Shown here in pieces: positions 1-10,425 of a DNA stretch of 33,622 nt. Position numbers and translations under genes: made by a program. The stretch's first letter is position 1. Every line of letters starts with the position of its first letter. The notes under the pieces were generated by a model that saw nothing but the letters and a program-made list of their open reading frames with translations, ran no database searches and was not told the DNA's origin. This stretch comes from Candidatus Scatomorpha intestinavium (GTDB taxonomy: Bacteria; Bacillota; Clostridia; Oscillospirales; Oscillospiraceae): positions 1 through 33,622 of the forward strand of contig DVGA01000069.1 of NCBI GenBank assembly GCA_018712985.1, given 5' to 3'.

Positions 1-15
1 TCCGACAACGAAAAG

Positions 16-145
16 TTTGGTAATAACCGGCTTTAGCTTCCGACTCGCACCAGAGCGTCTTTTCTTTGGAGTCTGAGGGGTTTCTTTTTGACAAGACAAA
101 AAGAAATCTCTCAGAAAGACAATGCAGGGGCCCTCGCCCCTGCAT
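16..145 (+). repeat. Long interspersed repeat, copy 1
   Basis: About 130 bp that recurs, in reverse orientation, at 10402-10537 and in part at 10803-10883. Its core is an RNA-type hairpin: 81-90 (TTTCTTTTTG) pairs perfectly with 97-106, and the flanking TCTGAG (72-77) pairs with CTCAGA (110-115). It ends in a second hairpin, 122-145, with a 10-bp stem and the sequence GCAGGGGC in its 5' arm. The left part (16-60) aligns with the far end of copy 2 with scattered mismatches. There is no reading frame of interest. The rest of 1-217 is more small inverted repeats (for example CAAAG/CTTTG near 196-210). Confidence 0.8.
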
Positions 146-217
146 TCGTTACATTAAGGGCTTTCGCCCTTATATTTTTGGTTTCGCGCCGAGGCAAAGC
201 GCACTTTGCTTCGACGC

Positions 218-291
218 TGGAGCGGGCGAAGGGAATCGAACCCTCGTATTCAGCTTGGAAGGCTGATGTTCTGCCATTGAACTACGCCCGC
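218..291 (-). tRNA. tRNA-Gly (anticodon TCC)
   Basis: The reverse complement folds into a complete cloverleaf: a 7-bp acceptor stem (GCGGGCG with CGCCCGC), D arm GTTC/GAAC, anticodon stem TCAGC/GCTGA around loop CTTCCAA, and T arm GAGGG-TTCGATT-CCCTT. Anticodon TCC reads glycine GGA/GGG codons. The discriminator base is U (position 221), as usual for bacterial tRNA-Gly, and CCA is encoded (218-220). Length is 74 nt with CCA. A good promoter lies just upstream (304-332). No clear T-rich terminator follows; the next sequence is small inverted repeats. Confidence 0.96.
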
Positions 292-303
292 GTGAACTCC
301 ACT

Positions 304-332
304 ACTTTACCATCCCCGCGGCTGGCTGTCAA
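304..332 (-). promoter_or_regulatory. Sigma-A type promoter of tRNA-Gly
   Basis: On the minus strand a perfect -35 box TTGACA (327-332) is followed by a 17-bp spacer and a -10 box TAAAGT (304-309). The predicted start lies a few bases before the mature tRNA 5' end at 291, which fits a short leader removed by RNase P. The match is seen directly; use as a promoter is inferred. Confidence 0.7.
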
Positions 333-344
333 GGGGCTTTTGCG

Positions 345-689
345 CTACAGCAGCACGAATGTCACGCCGTTATTCGACCTGTCGAGGTCGGGGTCGCGCC
401 TCAGGTCCTCGCAGCGGAGGAAGGCGCCGCGGGTCGCCTCGTCGAAAATCGAAAAGCGCTCGCCGGGGATGAAATCGCGTATCTGCCCGCGGCGCTTCTG
501 CCGCTCAAGGTACGCGCGCACCTCGGTGCGGATGCGCCCGCCCTTCCCGTGCGAGCCGTAGCCGTGGATCAGCTTCAGCGCGGACGCGCCGAGCGCCCTG
601 CCGTTTTGTATGGCATATGTCGTGCGGCGCACGGCGAGGTCCGCCGCGGGCATGTCGTACTTGAGGTTCACTTCCTTCAGATAGCCCAC
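345..689 (-). CDS. Smr-domain protein (small MutS-related domain)
   Basis: A 114-aa protein that is essentially one Smr domain. The core motif HGYGSHGKGGRIR lies at about residues 42-54 and corresponds to the HGxGxGxLR signature of Smr and MutS2 C-terminal domains, which bind or nick branched DNA or act on RNA. The target here is unknown. The usual upstream DLHG is replaced by EVNLKYDMP, as in small stand-alone members. The GTG start at 687-689 is chosen because GGAGG (697-701, minus strand) sits just upstream; that site lies inside the end of the preceding Fe-S gene, whose stop is at 691-693, so the two are probably translationally coupled. It is last in a three-gene minus-strand run (DUF1846, Fe-S protein, Smr). 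An extended start at 761 would duplicate the Fe-S gene in another frame and is unlikely. Confidence 0.85.
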   Translation of the reverse strand: MGYLKEVNLKYDMPAADLAVRRTTYAIQNGRALGASALKLIHGYGSHGKGGRIRTEVRAYLERQKRRGQIRDFIPGERFSIFDEATRGAFLRCEDLRRDPDLDRSNNGVTFVLL

Positions 690-690
690 C

Positions 691-1338
691 TTACGCCTCC
701 CTGATCGCACCGCAGGGGCAGAGCTGCGCGCACACGCCGCAGCCGGCGCAGCGCTCAGCATCGATCACCGGCGGGCGCGAGGCGGTGATCGCCGGGCAGC
801 CGAGGCGCGAGCACGCCCCGCAGCGCCGGCAGTAATCCCCGGCGATTTTGAACTTCGCGCCGCCCGGGGCAGCTTTCTTTGCGCACTCCCCGCGGCAGTA
901 CACGACGGCCGCGTCCGCGCCGGAGAGGGCGGAGCGCAGCGCGGCGGCGATCGCCGCCGTGTCGAAGGCGGACGCCTCCGCAAACGCTGTATCTGCCCCG
1001 GCGCAGAGCCATGCCGGGCTCTGCGGCCCGACCGCGAGGGCTATCCCGCCGCAACTTTTCAGCTCATCGAGCGCGGCCGCGTCTATCTCCGAAGCCGGGA
1101 GCAGCGCGATGAGCTCCGTGCGCTTCGCCCCGGCGGCAAGGCGGCGCGAGAGGGCGCTCACGGCCTTTCCCGCCCCGGCGGCCTCCTCAACGGCCATAAA
1201 TGGCCGCATCCCGCCGAGGTAGGAGCAGCCCCCGCCCGAGCACGCGCGGAGCCAGAGCCGGTTCATCGCGGCGAGCGGCGCCCTGTAGGGGCAGCCGGGA
1301 CACATTTCGCGCTCTGGGGCCGTGTTTTCTTTTGGCAT
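691..1338 (-). CDS. Short IorA-like Fe-S protein (two 4Fe-4S motifs)
   Basis: A 215-aa cysteine-rich protein. The C-terminal part is a two-cluster ferredoxin module: Cys170, 173, 176 and 181, then Cys197, 200, 203 and 207 (CxxCxxCxxxC type). Its spacing and wording (CxxCGACxxLGCPAI, then CAGCGVCAQLCP) resemble the C-terminal ferredoxin of indolepyruvate:ferredoxin oxidoreductase alpha subunit (IorA). The N-terminus (MCPGCPYR at 12-19, then CSGGGCSYLGG at 33-43) resembles the CPGCPHR and GDIGCYTLG segments of the IorA thiamine-diphosphate domain, but most of that domain and the whole N-terminal pyruvate-binding part are absent. IorA is normally about 600 aa. It is therefore unlikely to be a working 2-oxoacid oxidoreductase alone, and its real role is unknown. 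ATG start with GGAG eight bases upstream. It follows the DUF1846 gene by 30 bp. Confidence 0.75.
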   Translation of the reverse strand: MPKENTAPEREMCPGCPYRAPLAAMNRLWLRACSGGGCSYLGGMRPFMAVEEAAGAGKAVSALSRRLAAGAKRTELIALLPASEIDAAALDELKSCGGIALAVGPQSPAWLCAGADTAFAEASAFDTAAIAAALRSALSGADAAVVYCRGECAKKAAPGGAKFKIAGDYCRRCGACSRLGCPAITASRPPVIDAERCAGCGVCAQLCPCGAIREA

Positions 1339-1368
1339 GTCCGAGCTCCTTTCCCCGGCGCGGGAAGG

Positions 1369-2859
1369 TCATTTCTTCCCGTGGTAAAGCTTCTTCGTCT
1401 GGTATTTCGGCTCGCAGGTCAGGTTCATACCGAGCCGCTGGAACACGTTTTCGTCCACCCGGGAGAGGATCACCGTGCTGTGCACCTCGCAGCCCGCGAG
1501 GGCGGAGAGCTGCTCCATGGCAGTCTCGGCGTTCGGGTCGGTCACGGCGCAGATCGACAGCGCGATGAGCACCTCGTCCGTGTGCAGACGGGGGTTGTGG
1601 TTGCCCATGTGGGAGACCTTCAGGTGCTGTATGGGCTCTATTATCGCCGGGGCGATGAGCGTCACCTCGTTCGCTATGCCGCCGAGGTATTTCAATGCGT
1701 TCAGCAGGCAGGCCGATGATGCGCCGAGGAGGGGCGAGGTCTTGCCGGTGATTATCTTCCCGTCCGGCATCTCCATCGCCACGGCAGGGCCGCCGGTCTC
1801 CTCCGCGCGCTGCCGCGCCGCGGGGACGACCGCCCTGTCCGCCGGCTTTACGCCCACCTGGTTCATCAGCAGCTCTTCCTTATACACCTCGTTCTGCTCG
1901 GCGAGGCCCTGCCTCAGCGAGACGGCGGAGGCAAAGTAGCGGCGGATTATCTCCTGGGCGGAGGCGGCGCGGCAGGCGGCGTCGTCCGTTATGCAGAAGC
2001 CGGCCATGTTCACGCCCATGTCCGTCGGGCTCTTGTAGGGGCTCTCGCCGTATATGCGCTCGAACATCGCGCTGAGCACTGGGAAGATCTCCACGTCCCG
2101 GTTGTAGTTCACCGCGGCCTCGCCGTACGCCTCCATGTGGAAGGGGTCTATCATGTTCACGTCGTCGAGGTCCGCGGTTGCGGCCTCGTAGGCGAGGTTC
2201 ACCGGGTGCTTCAGCGGCAGGTTCCATATCGGGAAGGTCTCGAACTTGGCGTAGCCGGCCTTTATCCCGCGCTGGTGCTCGTGATAGAGCTGGCTGAGGC
2301 ATGTGGCCATCTTGCCGCTGCCCGGCCCCGGCGCGGTGACGACGACGAGCCGGCGCGTCGTCTCTATGTAGTCGTTTTTCCCGAAGCCCTCGTCAGAGAC
2401 GATGAAGGAGAGGTTGGAGGGGTAATCGGGTATCCAGTGCTGGAGGTAGACGCGCACGTCCATGGCCTCGAGCCGCTGGCGGAAGTGGTCGGCGGAGGGC
2501 TGGCCGCGGTAGTGCGTCACGGAGACGCTTCCCACATACAGCCCTATCGAGCGGAAGGCGTCAATCAGCCGCAGGGTGTCCTCGTCGTAGGTTATGCCAA
2601 GGTCGCCGCGGCGCTTGTTGCGCTCTATGTCGTCGGCGGAGATCACTATGACTATTTCCGCCTCGTCCTTCATCTCGAGCAGCATCCTCACCTTGCTGTC
2701 CGGCTGGAAGCCCGGCAGCACGCGGGAGGCGTGGTAATCGTCGAACAGCTTGCCGCCGAATTCGAGATACAGCTTTCCGCCGAAGCGGGCTATGCGCTCG
2801 CGTATCTTCTGTGACTGCAATCGGAGGTATTTGTCGTTGTCAAAGCCCTGTCTGTGCAT
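1369..2859 (-). CDS. DUF1846 family protein
   Basis: A 496-aa protein that I recognise as DUF1846 (UPF0371), a family widespread in Firmicutes with no established function. Length is typical and it looks intact. A P-loop-like segment APGPGSGK lies at residues 176-183, in the middle of a nucleotide-binding-type fold (LVVVTAPGPGSGKMATCLSQ), so nucleotide or cofactor binding is plausible but unproven. Other recognisable stretches are YLEFGGKLFDDYHASRVLPGF near 31-51 and the MGNHNPRLH segment near 415. The ATG at 2857-2859 has only a weak ribosome site (GGGTGGG). It is first of the run with the Fe-S and Smr genes and has its own promoter (2901-2929). Confidence 0.9.
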   Translation of the reverse strand: MHRQGFDNDKYLRLQSQKIRERIARFGGKLYLEFGGKLFDDYHASRVLPGFQPDSKVRMLLEMKDEAEIVIVISADDIERNKRRGDLGITYDEDTLRLIDAFRSIGLYVGSVSVTHYRGQPSADHFRQRLEAMDVRVYLQHWIPDYPSNLSFIVSDEGFGKNDYIETTRRLVVVTAPGPGSGKMATCLSQLYHEHQRGIKAGYAKFETFPIWNLPLKHPVNLAYEAATADLDDVNMIDPFHMEAYGEAAVNYNRDVEIFPVLSAMFERIYGESPYKSPTDMGVNMAGFCITDDAACRAASAQEIIRRYFASAVSLRQGLAEQNEVYKEELLMNQVGVKPADRAVVPAARQRAEETGGPAVAMEMPDGKIITGKTSPLLGASSACLLNALKYLGGIANEVTLIAPAIIEPIQHLKVSHMGNHNPRLHTDEVLIALSICAVTDPNAETAMEQLSALAGCEVHSTVILSRVDENVFQRLGMNLTCEPKYQTKKLYHGKK

Positions 2860-2900
2860 GTGTTATCCCACCCCGTCGTCTTTAATTCGCACCAGCGACT

Positions 2901-2929
2901 ATAATACACCAAAATACGCCCCATATCAA
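2901..2929 (-). promoter_or_regulatory. Promoter of the DUF1846 run
   Basis: Minus strand: -35 TTGATA (2924-2929), 17-bp spacer, -10 TATTAT (2901-2906), giving a leader of about 35 nt before the ATG at 2859. On the plus strand the same gap holds a weaker candidate for secA, a -10 box TATAGT at 3015-3020 with only a T-run where a -35 box would be expected. Confidence 0.55.
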
Positions 2930-3049
2930 ACAGATTTTCTCCCGGGGGCGGGCGGGGAAGTCTTTCCGCCGCGCTTTTCGGCAGGGCGGTCTTTTTTTAT
3001 TCACAATTTTGTGCTATAGTAAGCTGTTAGCTTATCCAGAAAGCGAGGT

Positions 3050-5830
<2,781 letters not shown>

Positions 5831-5873
5831 GCCGCGCTCCCCGCCCGGCAGGCAGGCATTAAGGAGACTTCTC

Positions 5874-6668
5874 ATGTTCATCTCCCACGAAAATAACGGC
5901 GTGGTTTTCATGACCGCGACCGAAATACAGACCCGGCACGCCTTCTCCACGCGCCTCGGCGGCGTATCGGAGGGGCCGTTCGCCTCGCTGAACCTCAGCT
6001 TCAGCAGCGGCGACCGGGCGGAGAACGTGCTGGAAAACTACCGCCGCCTCGGCGCGGCGGTGGGGATAGACCCCTTCCGCGCCGCGTTCACAAAGCAGGT
6101 CCACGGTCGCGCGGTGCGAATCGTGACGGCGGAGGACAAGTGCGCGCCGGACACGCCCTCGAAAATCGAGTGCGACGCGCTGGTTACCGCCGAGCGCGGT
6201 CTGCCGCTCTTCTGCTTCACGGCGGACTGCGTGCCGGCCCTGCTGCACGACGGTGTGCACGGCGTCGCCGCCGCGGCGCACTGCGGCTGGCGCAGCTCGG
6301 TGGCCGACATACTCGGCGCCGTGGTGGAGGCGATGCGCTCCCTCGGCGCGCGGCCGGAGGACATACACGCCGCCTTCGGCCCGGCGATAGGCAAATGCTG
6401 CTTTGAGACGGACGGCGACGTGCCGGACGCGCTCAGGGCCTATCTCGGCCCGGACGCGGAGGAGTTCATCTGCCCCGGAGCGCGCGAGGGCAAGTACCTC
6501 GTGGATCTGCGCGGGGCAAACGCGCGCCGGCTCATGCAGCTCGGCGTGGACGCGCGGAACATCGGCATTTCCGGCGAGTGCACCATGTGCAACAGCGAAA
6601 AATACTGGTCGCACCGGCATGTCCGCGGCGGCAGGCGCGGCAGCCAGTGTGCCGTGATCACCCTATAA
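5874..6668 (+). CDS. pgeF: Purine nucleoside phosphorylase-type protein, YfiH/LACC1 family (PgeF)
   Basis: A 264-aa member of the DUF152 (YfiH, LACC1/FAMIN, formerly multi-copper polyphenol oxidase) family. Characterised members cleave adenosine and inosine phosphorolytically and also deaminate adenosine; in E. coli the protein has been linked to peptidoglycan editing, hence pgeF. The three zinc/catalytic ligands are visible: His77 in QVHG, Cys119 in TADC and His136 in AAHCGW. The C-terminal CTMCNSEKYWSHR segment is also typical. Length is normal. The ATG at 5874 has AAGGAG eight bases before it. It lies 43 bp after secA with no terminator, so it may be cotranscribed. Confidence 0.92.
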   Translation: MFISHENNGVVFMTATEIQTRHAFSTRLGGVSEGPFASLNLSFSSGDRAENVLENYRRLGAAVGIDPFRAAFTKQVHGRAVRIVTAEDKCAPDTPSKIECDALVTAERGLPLFCFTADCVPALLHDGVHGVAAAAHCGWRSSVADILGAVVEAMRSLGARPEDIHAAFGPAIGKCCFETDGDVPDALRAYLGPDAEEFICPGAREGKYLVDLRGANARRLMQLGVDARNIGISGECTMCNSEKYWSHRHVRGGRRGSQCAVITL

Positions 6669-6685
6669 GATACGGTGGTGAAGCA

Positions 6686-8272
6686 ATGAATCGAAAGATA
6701 CGGGCCATCGCGGCCTGCCTGCTCATAATTTCCCTGCTCACGGCCTGCGGCGAGAGTGCGCAGCAGCCGGAGGCCACCGCGCCGGTGGACTCCGCCGCCG
6801 GGACCCTGCCCGGCACCGAGCTCGGCGTGCGCGACGCGGCGGACGACGTGTTCTCGCTGAACTACAACTCCTCGCTCAGCCTGAACCCCTACGCCACGAC
6901 GGACAACAAGAACCTGCTCGTCACCCAGCTCGTCTGCGACAATGTGTTCGAGCTCGACGACGACTACAACCTGACCTCCCGCATCGTGACTAACTGGACG
7001 GTCTCCGCCGAGGGGACGTGGTGGACCCTCACCATAGACACCAGCATCCCGATGCACGACGGCAGCACGCTCACCGCCGCGGACGTGGCGTATTCCATCC
7101 AGCTCGCACGCAATTCCGCGCGCTATTCCGGGCGCTTTTCGAACCTCTACGGCGTGAGTTCCTCGGGCGACGACACGGTGAACATCTCCACGGCCAAGCC
7201 GGATTTGCAGCTGCTCTACCTGCTCACGGTGCCCGTGATAAAATACGGCTCCTACAGCAGCTCGCGGCCCGCGGCCTCCGGCCCGTACATGTACGTCGAG
7301 GGCGAGGACTACCTCCAGGCCTTCGACGGCTATGCCGGGGAGGGCGCCCTGCCAGTGGACCGCGTTTACCTGAAGGAGTACACGGAGACGGAGGAGATCA
7401 TCACCGCCTTTGAGGACTCGTACATAGACCTCGTCGTGAACGACGTCTCCGGCAAGTCCAACCTGGGCTACGGCGGGAACACGGAGACACGGTATTTCAC
7501 CACGACCAACATGCACTACCTCGGCTTCAACATGTCCACGCCGTTTTTGAGCTATCAGCAGTTCCGCTACGCGCTGCAGCTCGCCGTGGACAGGGAATAC
7601 GCCGCAGAGACGCTCATGAACGGCGGCGCCGTCGCCTCTTCGCTGCCGGTTTCCCCGCGCAGCCCGCTTTACGACAGCAGCCTCGGCTCCGAGCTGCAAT
7701 ACGACCTGGAGGAGTGCGCCAGGATATTCGACAGCACAAGCGTCGCGGACCAGGACAACGACGGTTGGCGCGAATACATAGACATGAGCGCGATACAGGA
7801 GATCGAGCTCGACCTGATAGTCTGCTCGGAGAGCGCCGGCAAGGGCGACATAGCCAAGCAGTTTTCCGACGACCTCGCCAGCATCGGCATAATGGTGAAC
7901 GTCCGCGAGCTGAGCTGGAACGACTATCTCTACACGCTGCAGACCGGGGATTTCGACATCTACTACGCCGAGGTCAAGCTGCCCGCCAACTTCGACCTCA
8001 CCAACCTCCTCACCCAGGAGGCCGGGCTGAACTACGGCGGCATCGACGACGAGAACTACGCCACCTATATCAATTCCTACCTCGCTGCCGGCGACACCGG
8101 CAGGGCGCAGGCCTGCTATGAGATGCTGCGCTACATAGCGACCAATGCGCCGATAGTCCCCATCTGCTTCGAGCGCCAGCAGGTCATCACGCACCGCAAC
8201 GCGATAACCGGCATAAATCCGACCTCAAGCAACGTATTTTTCGGAATATCTGACTGGGAGATAAACTTTTAA
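6686..8272 (+). CDS. ABC transporter substrate-binding lipoprotein, family 5 (oligopeptide/nickel type)
   Basis: A 528-aa extracytoplasmic solute-binding protein of the SBP_bac_5 (OppA/DppA/NikA) family. The N-terminus is a lipoprotein signal: MNRK, a hydrophobic core, and lipobox LTAC with the lipid-modified Cys at residue 21, followed by a polar Gln/Ala/Pro-rich linker. Family features include the SLNPYATTD opening, the MHDGSTLTAADVAYSI segment (variant of FHDGxxxTAxDV) near residues 120-135, and YALQLAVDREYAAETL near 295. The ATG at 6686 follows GGTGGTG and gives a proper signal peptide; a start at 6578 would lie inside pgeF. No permease or ATPase genes adjoin it, so its transporter partners must be elsewhere. 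The ligand cannot be told from sequence. Confidence 0.9.
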   Translation: MNRKIRAIAACLLIISLLTACGESAQQPEATAPVDSAAGTLPGTELGVRDAADDVFSLNYNSSLSLNPYATTDNKNLLVTQLVCDNVFELDDDYNLTSRIVTNWTVSAEGTWWTLTIDTSIPMHDGSTLTAADVAYSIQLARNSARYSGRFSNLYGVSSSGDDTVNISTAKPDLQLLYLLTVPVIKYGSYSSSRPAASGPYMYVEGEDYLQAFDGYAGEGALPVDRVYLKEYTETEEIITAFEDSYIDLVVNDVSGKSNLGYGGNTETRYFTTTNMHYLGFNMSTPFLSYQQFRYALQLAVDREYAAETLMNGGAVASSLPVSPRSPLYDSSLGSELQYDLEECARIFDSTSVADQDNDGWREYIDMSAIQEIELDLIVCSESAGKGDIAKQFSDDLASIGIMVNVRELSWNDYLYTLQTGDFDIYYAEVKLPANFDLTNLLTQEAGLNYGGIDDENYATYINSYLAAGDTGRAQACYEMLRYIATNAPIVPICFERQQVITHRNAITGINPTSSNVFFGISDWEINF

Positions 8273-8292
8273 GCCAAGAGGAGGAGTAAAAA

Positions 8293-8673
8293 GTGACAGA
8301 CAGAGAACTTATGGACATGGCCGAGGCCGCGGCCAAAAACGCCTATGTGCCGTATTCGCGCTTCCCCGTCGGCGCGGCGCTTGAGTGCTCCGACGGGAGC
8401 GTTTTCACCGGCTGCAACGTGGAAAACGCCGCGCTGGGCAGCACCATCTGCGCCGAGCGCACCGCGGCCTGCAAGGCCGTCAGCGAGGGGCACACGGACT
8501 TCGTGCGCATAGCCATCTGGGGCGAGGGCAAGGGCTATTGCATGCCCTGCGGCGCGTGCCGCCAGTTCCTCAGCGAGTTTTCCACCGACATGGACGTGCT
8601 CTGCGCCAAGGCCGGGGGCAGGTACGTCAGCTACAGGCTGAGCGAGCTGATGCCGCACACCTTCAACTACTGA
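8293..8673 (+). CDS. cdd: Cytidine deaminase
   Basis: A 126-aa homotetramer-type cytidine deaminase that converts cytidine and deoxycytidine to uridine and deoxyuridine in pyrimidine salvage. The zinc site is complete: Cys53-Ala54-Glu55 (ligand and proton-shuttle Glu) and Pro85-Cys86-Gly87-Ala88-Cys89. Substrate-binding CNVENA is at 41-46. GTG start at 8293 with GAGGAG at 8281-8286. It lies 20 bp after the lipoprotein gene and 3 bp before the small LysR-type gene. Together with upp (27265) the window holds two salvage enzymes in separate operons. Confidence 0.96.
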   Translation: MTDRELMDMAEAAAKNAYVPYSRFPVGAALECSDGSVFTGCNVENAALGSTICAERTAACKAVSEGHTDFVRIAIWGEGKGYCMPCGACRQFLSEFSTDMDVLCAKAGGRYVSYRLSELMPHTFNY

Positions 8674-8676
8674 GGC

Positions 8677-8946
8677 ATGGAGCTTGAAAAGCTCAGGATC
8701 TTCTGCTCGGCGGCGGAGCGCGGCAGCTTCACCGGCGCGGCGGAGGAGCTATACATAAGCCACTCCACGGTCTCCCGGGCCGTGGCGGAGCTTGAGCGCG
8801 AGCTGGGCGCGGAGCTTTTCCGCCGCACCCGCCGCGGCGTTGAGCCCACCGAGGCCGGGAGGGCGCTGCTCGGCGGCGCGCGCGAGCTGCTCGCCGCCGC
8901 CGGAGAGCTCCGGGAGCGCATCAGGGAAATCGGAGGTAAGATATGA
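8677..8946 (+). CDS. LysR-type DNA-binding domain only
   Basis: An 89-aa protein matching just the N-terminal winged helix-turn-helix and linker helix of LysR regulators: LEKLRIFCSAAERGSFTGAA (residues 3-22), the recognition region SHSTVSRAVAELERELG (about 28-44), and LFRRTRRGVEPTEAG (about 47-61). It stops right after the linker helix, so the whole effector-binding domain (about 200 aa) is missing. No continuation of that domain is seen in the next gene in any frame. It starts 3 bp after cdd without a clear ribosome site and its TGA overlaps the ATG of the SLH/M15 gene (ATGA, 8943-8946), so the two are probably translationally coupled. It may be a genuine small regulator or an old truncation. 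Confidence 0.75.
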   Translation: MELEKLRIFCSAAERGSFTGAAEELYISHSTVSRAVAELERELGAELFRRTRRGVEPTEAGRALLGGARELLAAAGELRERIREIGGKI

Positions 8947-10238
8947 AGAAAAAACCAATGTCGCGCGTCCTCGCGCTGCTGCTCGCGGCCGTGTTCGCTG
9001 TCGGGGCTCTGCCCGCCTCGGCGTCGTACTCCGCGTCGTTCAGCGACGTGTCCGCGGACGCGTGGTATGCCGACTATGTCTCGCTCTGCGCGACTTACGG
9101 CATCATCAACGGCTACGAGGACGGCACCTTCCGCCCGGAGGCGGACATAACCCGCGCCGAATTCATGAAGCTGCTCGCCACGATAGGCGAGCTCGTGCCC
9201 TATAAGGCCATCGACACGAGCATGCACTGGGCGGCACCCTACTGGGACCTCATGAACGACAACGGCGTGCTCTGGGGCCTGGATATCCCCTGCACCGCCG
9301 CTGCACTGGACACGGCCATCACGCGCTATGAGATGTGCGTCATGCTCTCCAATTTCTGCTCTAACGTGTTTTCCGAAAACTTCGTCGAGCTGCAGAACCT
9401 CCAGACGGCCATCGCCGACTACTCGTCGATCGAGTCCAAGTATGTCAGCTCCGTCGAGCAGGCCTACGGCAAGGGCATACTCACCGGCTATGAGGACGGC
9501 ACTTTCCGCGGCAACGACACCATGACCCGCTCGCAGGCCGCGGCCGTCGTAGTGCGCACCGCGTGGCCGGACGAGCGTATCGAGGTCTCCGACGCGAACG
9601 AAGTCACCGGCAGCACCCCGTCCACCGACCCCGACACCGGCTCCGCCATGGACCCCGCGGACTCCTTCGCCTGGGAGAGCCGGAATTACATCGACGACTG
9701 GGGCAATGTGAGCGCCGAGGGCCGTCTCATCCTGTTCGGCGACGCGAGCAAGAGCTACTTCACCGGCAGCGAGGCCAACCTTGCCGACTACATCGTCACC
9801 GTGCAGGTCCAGACCTGGGACATCAACAGCGCCGGGGAATACTATACCCGCACCTGGAACCTTGAGGTCAACAAGGCCGTGGCGCAGGAGGTCGTGGCAA
9901 TTTTTGAGGAGATCTACGCCTCAAGCGAGCGCTTCCCCATCCACGCGCTCGGCGGCGCGCGCTACACCGACTCGCTGCGCCACTCCTGGGGCTGCGCAAT
10001 CGACATCAACCCCGTGGAGAACTACTATGTCAACACTACGACCTGGACCGCGCTCACCGGCAGCTACTGCTACAAGACGAGCGACAGCCCGTACTGCATC
10101 CGCCCGGACGGCATAGTCGTGGAGACCTTCGCCAAGTACGGCTGGGGCTGGGGCGGCGGCACCGCCGAGAACGATTACACCGGCTGGAACACCACGGCGG
10201 ACTACATGCACTTCTCGATCCTCGAATCGGGCGGCTGA
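8943..10238 (+). CDS. Secreted SLH-domain D-alanyl-D-alanine carboxypeptidase (M15/VanY type)
   Basis: A 431-aa exported protein. Residues 1-27 are a signal peptide (MKKK, hydrophobic core, ASA). Surface-layer-homology repeats follow: FSDVSADAWYADYV with GIINGYEDGTFRPEADITRAEF (about 33-74) and a second good GILTGYEDGTFRGNDTMTRSQA near 178-199, with a weaker one between; these bind secondary wall polymer. A Thr/Pro/Asp-rich linker covers about 213-245. The C-terminus is an M15 zinc peptidase: His347 and Asp354 in HSWGCAID, the FAKYGWGWGG segment (396-405) and His423 in YMHF, giving the complete metal site. It probably trims D-Ala from peptidoglycan stem peptides at the cell surface. It overlaps the mini-LysR gene by 4 bp and is followed at once by hairpin repeats. 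Confidence 0.92.
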   Translation: MKKKPMSRVLALLLAAVFAVGALPASASYSASFSDVSADAWYADYVSLCATYGIINGYEDGTFRPEADITRAEFMKLLATIGELVPYKAIDTSMHWAAPYWDLMNDNGVLWGLDIPCTAAALDTAITRYEMCVMLSNFCSNVFSENFVELQNLQTAIADYSSIESKYVSSVEQAYGKGILTGYEDGTFRGNDTMTRSQAAAVVVRTAWPDERIEVSDANEVTGSTPSTDPDTGSAMDPADSFAWESRNYIDDWGNVSAEGRLILFGDASKSYFTGSEANLADYIVTVQVQTWDINSAGEYYTRTWNLEVNKAVAQEVVAIFEEIYASSERFPIHALGGARYTDSLRHSWGCAIDINPVENYYVNTTTWTALTGSYCYKTSDSPYCIRPDGIVVETFAKYGWGWGGGTAENDYTGWNTTADYMHFSILESGG

Positions 10239-10425
10239 CCACACTGCGTGTGGAGGCGTAATGCGCCGCAAAGCGGCGCCGGGCGACGCCCGGCGGTATA
10301 GCGCGGCGCTTCGCGCCGCGGGCCGGCCATGCGGCCGGTGTAGCGCCGCGCCAGGGCGCGGCGAGGACAATGACAAAGGCGAACGCCTTTGTAAAACCAT
10401 TATGCAGGGGCGAAAGCCCCTGCAT
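10239..10425. repeat. Array of seven small hairpins
   Basis: Directly after the stop codon come seven inverted repeats with almost no space between them: 10239-10253 (CCACAC/GTGTGG), 10263-10279 (GCGCCGC-AAA-GCGGCGC), 10279-10293 (CCGGGC-GAC-GCCCGG), 10302-10320 (loop TTC), 10323-10338 (CCGGCC/GGCCGG), 10344-10363 (CGCCGCGC arms) and 10374-10391 (CAAAGGC/GCCTTTG). An eighth, 10402-10425, with a GAAA loop, is the end of the long repeat copy 2. Stems differ in sequence but all are 6-10 bp with 2-4 nt loops. The first ones may also act as the 3' end of the SLH/M15 transcript. Confidence 0.8.

Noticed and set aside
66..561. Open frames across the tRNA and repeat region
   Set aside because: They read through tRNA-Gly and the antisense of the Smr gene and have no ribosome sites or recognisable product.
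6686..8272. Nickel or peptide import system
   Set aside because: Only the binding lipoprotein is present; no permease or ATPase adjoins it, so a complete transporter cannot be claimed.
8677..10238. Frameshifted full-length LysR gene
   Set aside because: I looked for a continued effector domain in the other frames after 8946; the sequence there encodes the signal peptide and SLH repeats of the next protein, so it is not a simple frameshift.
10239..10425. CRISPR array
   Set aside because: The units are hairpins of differing sequence without a constant direct repeat or regular spacers, and there are no cas genes.
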